A model generated the notes under the pieces. It worked only from the letters and a program-made list of their open reading frames with translations, ran no database searches and was not told where the DNA came from. Below are positions 30,064 through 38,120 of a DNA stretch of 64,000 nucleotides, piece after piece. Position 1 is the stretch's first letter, and each line of letters starts with the position of its first letter. Source of the stretch: Roseateles toxinivorans (lineage in GTDB: Bacteria > Pseudomonadota > Gammaproteobacteria > Burkholderiales > Burkholderiaceae_C); contig NZ_SNXS01000003.1 of the NCBI RefSeq assembly GCF_004362525.1, positions 186,001-250,000 on the forward strand, read 5' to 3'. The position numbers and the translations under genes are program-made.

Positions 30064-30310
30064 GCGCTTGGCGCCACACACGACACATTTGAAATGCCAG
30101 GCGGCAGGGACGAGGGCGCGCCGGCCGCTGCGGGCTGAAGCCTTGTCTGTCCCTGAACGGGTCGAACTCCGGCTTCTTTATGCCCGCTGCGACCGGCACG
30201 CCCTCGCCCCTGCTGCAACGGGTGTGCAGGCTCGCCAATCCGCAAAGCACGCGCACCACGCGGAGTCGGCGGCCACCCGCCCCCTCTGCCGCGCCAACAA
30301 CGCGAGGTGG
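30064..30310. repeat. Mosaic intergenic repeat, copy A (norD/4Fe-4S gap)
   Basis: This gap shares three ordered blocks with copy B at 31344-31571. They are GCTTGGCGC plus GGCGGCAGGGACGAGGGCGC, then CCAATCCGCAAAGCACGCG, then CGCCCCCTCTGCCGC plus CCAACAA and GCGAGG. Between the first two blocks sits a roughly 70-bp insert (about 30122-30192) with ends GGCCGCTGCGGGCTGAAGC and GCTTCTTTATGCCCGCTGC. The same insert occurs in copy B in the opposite orientation. It is a non-coding repeat family member with a nested inverted-repeat element. No other content is seen in the gap. Confidence 0.7.
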
Positions 30311-30349
30311 CAAGCACCGACACCCAGTAGCGATCCGATCAGTTTCACT

Positions 30350-31327
30350 TCAGCGTCCGTTGTCGGCGCGGCGCTGGCGCAGCGTCTCGCGCAGCGCATC
30401 GACGCCCACCGTCCACTCAAGATTGGGGTTGGCGCCGCGTGGGGCATGCGAGGTCTCGCACTCGGTCACGCACTGGCCGCACTGCACGCAGGAGAACATC
30501 AGGCGCTTGACATTGCGCGGCTTGAGCCGCATCGGGCAGGCCGTGTCGCAGGCTGCGCCCTCGGGAGACTTTGCGGTGCTGCAGTCGCGGCAGTCGCGGG
30601 CGCGTTCGCGGGCGAAGGCCACCACCAGGGCGCGCGGATTGGCCATCCAGGCCAGGCTCTGGAACAGACCGACGGCGCAGCCGAAGCGGCAGAACAGATG
30701 ACGGGCCAGCAGCAGCTCGGCGCTGAACACCGCTCCGGCGATGACGATGAAGCGAGCCTGGTTGGGCGTCAAGGTGCCGCCGAAAAGGTTGCCCCAGATC
30801 AGTGCCGGCGGCAGCAGATAGGTCAGCAGCGTGATGGACCACAGAAAGCCGAAGAACAGGCAGCTGATCAGGAACAGGGGCCACCAGCGGCGCTGCGGGC
30901 TGCGGCCGGTCTTGGCCGTGGCCTGTCTGTCCCAGAGGCTGAACCTGCCGGTGGCGCGGTGCAGCAGGTCGTTGAGCGTCTCGACCAGCGAGAAGTGCGG
31001 GCACAGCCAGCCGCAGTAGATGCGGCCATGGCGCCATGCCACCGTCATGAAGCCGGCCACGAACAGCAGGGCCGGCAGGATGCCGCGCAACAGTATCGAG
31101 GCCGCCGCCTCATTGGCGCTGATTTCGCCGCGCACAAAGGCATCAATGCCAAGCGACCAGCGAAAGCCCAGGAACCAGAGCTGGGTCTCGCCCAGGTCGA
31201 AGCGCAGCAGGTTCAGCGCCGGAGCGAGCAGGAACAGCGCGAAAAAACCCAGCTGGGTGGCGCGGCGCAGGCGCTGCAGGCGCGCCATGCGGCCCACCTG
31301 CGTCAAAGGCGGCGCGGCCAACACCAT
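30350..31327 (-). CDS. Polytopic 4Fe-4S membrane protein of the nor operon (NapH/NosR/CcoG-like)
   Basis: This 325-residue inner-membrane protein has about five helices. Two C-x3-C pairs lie at helix ends (C105/C109 in YCGWLCP; C213/C217 in CRFGC). The C-terminal ferredoxin-like segment has C246, C249, C260 and C264, then C280-x2-C283-x2-C286-x3-C290. This is the NapH/NosR/RdxA fold of quinol-linked electron carriers. It lies between norQ and norD and could feed electrons to, or help assemble, NO reductase. No exact function is known. The ATG at 31288 is an alternative start. It is flanked on both sides by related repeats. Confidence 0.8.
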   Translation of the reverse strand: MVLAAPPLTQVGRMARLQRLRRATQLGFFALFLLAPALNLLRFDLGETQLWFLGFRWSLGIDAFVRGEISANEAAASILLRGILPALLFVAGFMTVAWRHGRIYCGWLCPHFSLVETLNDLLHRATGRFSLWDRQATAKTGRSPQRRWWPLFLISCLFFGFLWSITLLTYLLPPALIWGNLFGGTLTPNQARFIVIAGAVFSAELLLARHLFCRFGCAVGLFQSLAWMANPRALVVAFARERARDCRDCSTAKSPEGAACDTACPMRLKPRNVKRLMFSCVQCGQCVTECETSHAPRGANPNLEWTVGVDALRETLRQRRADNGR

Positions 31328-31343
31328 CTCCGCAGCTTCGCGG

Positions 31344-31571
31344 CGCTTGGCGCTACACATGACGCGTTCGAATTTTGAGGCGGCAGGGACGAGGGCGCGC
31401 CAATCCGCAAAGCACGCGGGGGCGGCGGCCACCATCGTATCCGCAGAGGGGGCGGGGGACCGGCCACTGCGGGCATAAAGAAGCTGGAGGTCGGGCCGAA
31501 GGGACCGGCCCAAGCTTCAGCCCGCAGTGGCCGGCCCCCCGCCCCCTCTGCCGCACCAACAAAGCGAGGCG
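31344..31571. repeat. Mosaic intergenic repeat, copy B, with a large palindrome
   Basis: This copy carries the same outer blocks as copy A in the same orientation (GGCGGCAGGGACGAGGGCGC; CCAATCCGCAAAGCACGCG; CGCCCCCTCTGCCGC with CCAACAAAGCGAGG). Inside lies a long imperfect inverted repeat. Bases 31441-31474 pair with 31520-31553 at 32 of 34 positions by eye, around a 45-base centre. The centre contains the further pairs GAAGCT/AGCTTC and GGGCCG/CGGCCC. In the nor transcript this would fold into a very stable hairpin between norQ and the 4Fe-4S gene. Confidence 0.75.
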
Positions 31572-31611
31572 CCATGGACCGGCAAGTGGCGGCGAATCGA
31601 TCCCGTGCACT

Positions 31612-32420
31612 TCAGGCACCACCAACCACCGCTGCCACCACCTCGGCGAGCGCGACGGCAGTTTCGGCATCATCGGTCAGCGCATCGACGATGGCTGCCT
31701 GGCAGGCCTGCTCCACGCTCAGGCCGGCAACGGTCAGCCGTGCAGCCATCACCAGCAGGCGTGTGCTGGCGGTTTCTTCCAGATCGTGTTCGGTCAGCCG
31801 CCGCAGTGCCTGCGCCAGGCGCACCAGCCGGCTTGCCTGCTCGGCCGTGCAGCCGCTCTCGGCCTGGACGATGGACTGCTCCACCTCCGGCTTGGGATAG
31901 CCCAGGCCCAGCGCGACGAAGCGCTGGCGGGTGCTGGGCTTGAGCCCCTTGAGCAGGTTCTGGTAGCCGGGGTTGTAGCTGATCACCAGCATGAAGCCAG
32001 GTGCGGCGTCGAGCAGCTCGCCGGTGCGCTCGATCGGCAGCTGGCGCCGGTCGTCGGCCAGCGGGTGCAGGACCACGGTGGTGTCCTTGCGCGCCTCGAC
32101 CACCTCGTCGAGGTAGAGAATCGCGCCCGATCGCACCGCCCTTGTCAACGGGCCGTCGCACCAGCGGGTGTCGCCACCTTCGATCAGATGGCGGCCCACC
32201 AGGTCGGCGGCGCTGAGGTCGTCGTGGCAGCTGACCGTCACCAGCGGACGGCCCAGCCGTGCCGCCATGTGCTCGACCAGCCGCGTCTTGCCGCAGCCGG
32301 TGGGGCCCTTGATCAGCAGGGGCAGGCGGCTCGCATGGGTCCGCTCGAACAGCCGGCACTCACCGGCCTGTTCTGCATAGTAGGGCAGTTCGCTCAGGAG
32401 CCGCGCGCTGCTCATTTCCA

Positions 32421-32421
<1 letters not shown>
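31612..32421 (-). CDS. norQ: NorQ, AAA+ (MoxR/CbbQ) ATPase for NO reductase activation
   Basis: This 269-residue AAA+ protein of the CbbQ/NirQ/NorQ family has Walker A GPTGCGKT (about residues 38-45), Walker B ILYLDEVVEA and sensor 1 VISYNPGY. A C-terminal CbbQ domain follows. With NorD it is needed for active NorCB in characterised denitrifiers. The norB stop and norQ ATG form TGATG. A GTG at 32424 is an alternative start. A 284-bp repeat-filled gap follows its stop. Confidence 0.95.
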
Positions 32422-33857
<1,436 letters not shown>

Positions 33858-34283
33858 TCAACCTTCAATGTTCGGCGGCCACTTCTCAGTGTTCACGCCA
33901 TTGGTCCATTTGAGGAACTCGACCATGTCGTCGAGCTGCGCGTCGGTCAGATTGAAGTTGGGCATCTGGCGGCGGCCCGGCGCACCGGTGGGCTGGGACT
34001 TGATCCAGGCCTTGATGAACTCGGGCCCCCGGCGCTTGTAGACATTGCCCAGCTCGGGCGCGAAATAGGCGCCCTCGCCCAGCAAGGTGTGGCAGCCGAT
34101 GCAGTTGCGCGTTTCCCAGATGTGCTTGCCGCGCACCACGGCCGGGGTGATGGCGGCGGCGTTCGATCGCTCGGGTATGCGTTGCTCGGTATCAAAGATC
34201 AGCACGGCGAACAGCAGCACGAAGAACAGGGTGCCGCCATAGAAGATGTTCCGTGCCATCTGGCTGGTGAAGCCTCGGCTCAT
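33858..34283 (-). CDS. norC: Nitric oxide reductase subunit C (cytochrome c)
   Basis: This 141-residue subunit is anchored by one N-terminal helix (about 13-31) and has a periplasmic cytochrome c domain. CIGCH lies at 61-65, GAYFAPEL is typical of NorC, and M107 in QMPNF is the likely distal ligand. It passes electrons from periplasmic cytochromes to NorB. A Dnr-like box is centred about 66 bp upstream, so norC probably starts a nor transcript even if read-through from nos occurs. Confidence 0.96.
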   Translation of the reverse strand: MSRGFTSQMARNIFYGGTLFFVLLFAVLIFDTEQRIPERSNAAAITPAVVRGKHIWETRNCIGCHTLLGEGAYFAPELGNVYKRRGPEFIKAWIKSQPTGAPGRRQMPNFNLTDAQLDDMVEFLKWTNGVNTEKWPPNIEG

Positions 34284-34318
34284 GGTTTTGCTCCGATGTG
34301 GGATGAGATGTCAGTAGC

Positions 34319-34567
34319 CTAGTGATTTGCTAGGGAATTTCCTTGAACAGGAACAAGGAAGCGGGAGCTTGGGTCCGCCGCGGGTCGGTGTCCGCGCCTG
34401 TGCTGAACGGCCTGCTCGTCCTGGTCCGGTTGGCTTCGGGCGACGCGGCAGATCTCGCTGGGCGGCAGGTCCACCACCGGCGAGCTGGCACGGGCGCTGA
34501 ACAGCAGCGGGCTGGCGGCGGCGCAGGCCAGCGCCAGCAGCGCCGCCATCGGTAGTGCCTTGAACAT
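34319..34567 (-). CDS. Small possibly secreted ORF between nosL and norC
   Basis: This 82-codon frame begins 9 bases after nosL. Its first 27 residues (MFKALPMAALLALACAAASP...) look like a signal peptide, followed by a polar, His/Arg/Gln-rich tail with no recognised domain. The 3' part overlaps the putative norC promoter box (34343-34356), and the composition of the tail looks non-coding. It may be a real short periplasmic protein or the decayed remnant of a longer gene. Either is uncertain. Confidence 0.35.
   Translation of the reverse strand: MFKALPMAALLALACAAASPLLFSARASSPVVDLPPSEICRVARSQPDQDEQAVQHRRGHRPAADPSSRFLVPVQGNSLANH
34343..34356. promoter_or_regulatory. Dnr-like box upstream of norC
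   Basis: TTGAACAGGAACAA, inside the larger inverted repeat CCTTG-N8-CAAGG, fits TTGAT-N4-ATCAA at 8 of 10 positions. On the minus strand TAGGCT (34316-34321) lies at the expected -10 distance if the box is at -41.5. Confidence 0.5.
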
Positions 34568-34576
34568 GAGCGCTGG

Positions 34577-35101
34577 CTACATGCGGCTGTCGTGCAGTGC
34601 GCCACCGCTGAGGTCCACCATCTCGGGCTTGACCTCGGCATAGCGCAGCATTCGCCCGCCGTAGCGGGCGATGAACTTCTGCGCATCGGCCTCCTGCTTG
34701 AAGCTGGCCACGGTGGGACCCATCGAGCCATGGCGCTTGCTGCCCAGCACGTAGAAGCCGGTCTTGGCGTCGAACCAGTGGCCGCGCGGCTGCTCCCAGT
34801 CGGCCTGGCCCATGTCCTGCACAAAGACGGCCAGGATGGGCCTGACCTGCTCGGGTCTGAGCAGGGTGTTGAACATCTCGACCGTGTCGCAGTACCAGGT
34901 CGGCTTTGGCGCGCCGCTGAAGTGGATCTGCGCCTTGGGGCCGGGGTAGTCGGCCAGCAGCATGCCGTCCAGGTCGCAGGTGCTGCTCGGGTCTATCTCG
35001 ACGGCGGCGAGCTGGGTGCTGGTCTTGTCGCCGCAGGCGGCAAGCACAGCGCTGCCGGCCAGGGCGGCGAACAGCCACTGACGACGGGTGAGGATGTTCA
35101 T
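34577..35101 (-). CDS. nosL: NosL copper chaperone lipoprotein
   Basis: This 174-residue outer-face lipoprotein delivers Cu(I) for assembly of the NosZ CuZ site. It has the lipobox LAAC (Cys23) and the diagnostic metal-binding segment TCDLDGMLL (Cys42, Asp45, Met47). The NosL/MerB-like fold follows (WYCDTVEMFNTLL, AVFVQDMGQADW, YGGRMLRY). It overlaps the nosY stop by 4 bases in the standard nosDFYL order. Confidence 0.95.
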   Translation of the reverse strand: MNILTRRQWLFAALAGSAVLAACGDKTSTQLAAVEIDPSSTCDLDGMLLADYPGPKAQIHFSGAPKPTWYCDTVEMFNTLLRPEQVRPILAVFVQDMGQADWEQPRGHWFDAKTGFYVLGSKRHGSMGPTVASFKQEADAQKFIARYGGRMLRYAEVKPEMVDLSGGALHDSRM

Positions 35102-35922
35102 GAGCGGAATCTCCAGGTGGCGAGGGCCAGGGGCGCACCGATCCAGGCCAGCATGGCGCAGCCCATCAGCCAGGGATTGGCGAGGGCGGGGGGCACGATG
35201 CTGGCCAGGCCGTAGAGGCTGCGCACCTGGTCCAGTGAAAAGACATTGAGGATGCGGAAGATGTCGGTCGGGTTGAGCAGCAGCAGATAGGCCAGGGCCT
35301 GGCCGCCAAATTCACCGCCGCTGGCCACCAGCAGGCCCAGCATCAGCAGATCGAACACCAGCACCAGGCCGAACCACAGCGCGATCGCCAGGCCCGAGGC
35401 CTTGGTGCGCTCGCGCGTCAGCACCGAGATCAAGAGGGCCAGGCTCAGGAAGGCCAGGCCCAGCAGCACCGAGCTGAACACGAAGCCGAGGTAGTGGTAG
35501 AGACCGGGCCAGCCGAACTGGCGGAACAAGAGCAGGCCGTCCAGCGCAAAGCCGATCACGGTGGACAGCGTCAGCGCCGCAGCCAGGCCCAGGTACTTGC
35601 CCAATAGCAGTTCCAGCCGGGTGATGGGCAGGGCCAGCAGCAGGTCCAGCGAGCCGCGCTCACGTTCGCCGACGATGGCGTCGAAGCCCAAGAGCAGGGC
35701 GATCAGCGGGATCAGATAGATCACCAGGCTGACCAGGCTGGCGATGGTGAATTCGATCGAGCGCGGCCCGAGCTGCCCCTGCTGGGCCGCGCCGAAATAG
35801 GTGATGACCAGCGAGAACACGGTGAACACCAGCGCGACGGCCAGCACCCAGCGGTTGCGCATGCGGTCGCGGAACTCCTTGCCCGCCAGGGTGGCGAGCT
35901 GGCGCCATTCGATGTCAGGCAT
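35098..35922 (-). CDS. nosY: NosY ABC transporter permease
   Basis: This 274-residue ABC-2-type permease has six hydrophobic helices. It is the membrane part of the NosDFY complex required for CuZ assembly in NosZ. An N-terminal cytoplasmic helix (EWRQLATLAGKEFRDRMRNR) matches the coupling region. The GERERGSLDLLLALP loop is typical of ABC-2 permeases. It overlaps nosF by 8 bases. Confidence 0.93.
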   Translation of the reverse strand: MPDIEWRQLATLAGKEFRDRMRNRWVLAVALVFTVFSLVITYFGAAQQGQLGPRSIEFTIASLVSLVIYLIPLIALLLGFDAIVGERERGSLDLLLALPITRLELLLGKYLGLAAALTLSTVIGFALDGLLLFRQFGWPGLYHYLGFVFSSVLLGLAFLSLALLISVLTRERTKASGLAIALWFGLVLVFDLLMLGLLVASGGEFGGQALAYLLLLNPTDIFRILNVFSLDQVRSLYGLASIVPPALANPWLMGCAMLAWIGAPLALATWRFRS

Positions 35923-36868
35923 GTGGGCCCCTCAGTCCGAAAAATACGTCCTCCAGCGAGGGCTCCTGAATCTGCAGATCGAGCAGCAGGTCGCCCAGCG
36001 GTGCGAGTGCGGCCAGCACGGACATCTTGGCCGTGCGCGGGCAGCTGATCAGCTGCTGCCCCGGTTGGCCCGCCACGGCGCTCAGGCTCAGTCCGGGCAC
36101 TACGCCCAGGCAGCTGCGCAGCAGCTCCAGCGCCGACGGCGGCAGGCGCAGCACGATGTGCAGCGGCATGTCCTGCTGCTCGCGCAGCTCCGGCACGCTG
36201 CCGAGCGCCTGCACCCGGCCGCTCACCATGATGGCCAGCCGGTCCACCCGCTCCTGCAGCTCGGCCAGGATGTGCGAGGTGATCAGCACCGTCACGCCCT
36301 GGTCGCGCAGCTCGTGCAGGATGGCGTAGAACTCGCGTATCGCCGCTGGGTCCAGGCCGTTGCTGGGTTCGTCCAGGAACAGCACCTGCGGCGCGCCGAG
36401 CAGGGCCTGGGCAAAGCCCAGGCGCTGGCGCATGCCCTTGGAGTATTCGCGCACCGGACGCCTGGCCGCGGCGGCCAGGCCCAGGCGCTCCAGCAGTGGC
36501 GCGCAGCCCGCGAGGTCGGCGCCCTTGAGCCTGGCGAAGAAGCGCAGCGTCTCGATGCCGCTGAGGTTGTCGTACAGCGCCAGGTGCTCTGGCAGGTAGC
36601 CGATCTGCCGGCGGGCGGCGCGGAAGTCGCGGCCGCGCACCGAGGCGCCAGCGATCGCGATCTCGCCGCTGCTGACCGGCAGCAGGCCCAGCATCATCTT
36701 GAACAGGGTGCTCTTGCCGGCGCCGTTATGGCCGATCAGGCCGAACAGCTCGCCGCGACGCACGCTCAAAGAGACGCCGTCGACCGCGTGCACGGCGCCG
36801 AAATGCTTGGTCACGTCACGCAGCGCGATGGCCGCGGGCACCTCATTGACCGGGGTAGTGCTTGTCAC
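35915..36868 (-). CDS. nosF: NosF ABC transporter ATPase
   Basis: This 317-residue ATPase energises NosDFY. Walker A is GHNGAGKST and the Q-loop lies near GYLPEHLALYD. The NosF-style signature is YSKGMRQRLGFA in place of LSGGQ, followed by Walker B VLFLDEPSNGLDP and switch His TSHIL. The GTG at 36868 is the best start, overlapping the nosD end by 26 bases, because no ATG precedes the conserved AIALRDVTKHFG. Confidence 0.94.
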   Translation of the reverse strand: MTSTTPVNEVPAAIALRDVTKHFGAVHAVDGVSLSVRRGELFGLIGHNGAGKSTLFKMMLGLLPVSSGEIAIAGASVRGRDFRAARRQIGYLPEHLALYDNLSGIETLRFFARLKGADLAGCAPLLERLGLAAAARRPVREYSKGMRQRLGFAQALLGAPQVLFLDEPSNGLDPAAIREFYAILHELRDQGVTVLITSHILAELQERVDRLAIMVSGRVQALGSVPELREQQDMPLHIVLRLPPSALELLRSCLGVVPGLSLSAVAGQPGQQLISCPRTAKMSVLAALAPLGDLLLDLQIQEPSLEDVFFGLRGPHA

Positions 36869-38120
36869 GCCAGAGGCTCCAGTTCTTGTGGGTCGGCTGC
36901 ATTTGCGGGTGGGCGTCAACGACGCTGGGCACGCGCAGCACAGGGAATTGCTGACCGACCAGGCGCAGCGCCTGCACGGCCGGGCTGGCCAGCAGCAGCT
37001 TCATGCTCGGGTGCCGGAAGCTCAGCCGGTCCACCATGTCATTGGCCTCATAGGGCAGGTCGCCGACGCCGTCGCCGTTGCGGTCCCAGCCGAGGTAGTT
37101 GCTCCAATGGTTTCCGCCTGCGATAGCGCCTGGTTTGGCACCCCAGGGTTCGTCTCGCGCGCCGACATAGCGCACCTGCTCGCGGTTGGCGATGAAGTCG
37201 TTGCCCTGGACGACGTTGCGCGTCGAGCCGGCCGACAGATGCACGCCGACATGGTTGTCGACGACCAGGTTGCCGCGCAGGGTGGCGTACTCGACGTCGT
37301 AGATGAACAGGCCGCGGTTGTTGCCGGCGACCACATTGTTCTCGACCACCGAGTCCTGCAAGGTGCGCAGCATGATGCCGTGGTCGGAGTTGCCCCAGGT
37401 GCGGTTGTTGCGCACCACCTGGTTGCGCACCTCCATCAGGGCCAGGCCGCCGCGGTTGTAGTAGCTGTCGTTGTCCTCCCACAGGTTGTAGTAGGAGTTC
37501 ATATAGTGGCTGCCGTAGCGGCTGTGGTGCAGCTTGTTGCCGCGGAAGATCGCCTGGTGCGACACATCGACATACAGCGCATCGCGCACGAAGCCGATGT
37601 TGTTGCCGATGATGCGTGCACCGGTGGTGTTGTAGAGCTGCACGCCGTTGCCGCGCTGCGAGGAGTTGTACTCGCGCTTGCCGGTGATCAGATTGCCCTC
37701 AATGCGCACGTCGTTGGCCTTCTCTATCCACAGGCCGAACAGGTTGTAGGTCAGGTCGCAGCGCTGCACCACGGCGCGGTGGGCGCCGGGGCGGATGTAG
37801 ATGCCGGCGTTCTGGTCCTTCAGGCTGTCGCCCGAGTCGCGCACGATCAGGCCCTCGATCACCACATCGGGCGCCGTCACCCGTATCGTGTCGCCGCGCT
37901 GGCCGCCGCTGAGCGTGGGGCGCTGGAGGCCGCGCAGGGTCAGCGGCTTGGTGATCAGGAAGTTGCCGGTATAGAAGCCGCGCTCGACCTCGACCACATC
38001 GCCGGCCTTGGCCGCGTCCAGCACCGGCTGCAGGGCCTCGCCGGGCTTGACGCGCAACGTCGCCGCCTGCGCACCCAGCAGGGTCATGCACAGCGCAACG
38101 AGGGCCAGGACTTGCCTCAT
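36843..38120 (-). CDS. nosD: NosD periplasmic copper-processing protein
   Basis: This 425-residue periplasmic protein has a signal peptide (about 1-20, LLGAQA) and a right-handed parallel beta-helix of NosD/CASH repeats (about 60-330; many N-N and G-N turns such as YNLFGLWIEKANDVRIEGN). It docks on NosFY and takes part in copper and sulfide delivery to NosZ. The ATG at 38120 overlaps the nosR stop (ATGA). Confidence 0.94.
   Translation of the reverse strand: MRQVLALVALCMTLLGAQAATLRVKPGEALQPVLDAAKAGDVVEVERGFYTGNFLITKPLTLRGLQRPTLSGGQRGDTIRVTAPDVVIEGLIVRDSGDSLKDQNAGIYIRPGAHRAVVQRCDLTYNLFGLWIEKANDVRIEGNLITGKREYNSSQRGNGVQLYNTTGARIIGNNIGFVRDALYVDVSHQAIFRGNKLHHSRYGSHYMNSYYNLWEDNDSYYNRGGLALMEVRNQVVRNNRTWGNSDHGIMLRTLQDSVVENNVVAGNNRGLFIYDVEYATLRGNLVVDNHVGVHLSAGSTRNVVQGNDFIANREQVRYVGARDEPWGAKPGAIAGGNHWSNYLGWDRNGDGVGDLPYEANDMVDRLSFRHPSMKLLLASPAVQALRLVGQQFPVLRVPSVVDAHPQMQPTHKNWSLWRDKHYPGQ

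Noticed and set aside
30050-30323. Short frames in the two repeat gaps that share VGAAEGAGGR-like peptides
   Set aside because: The similarity arises from the DNA repeat itself. The frames lack ribosome sites and differ in length, so they are non-coding.
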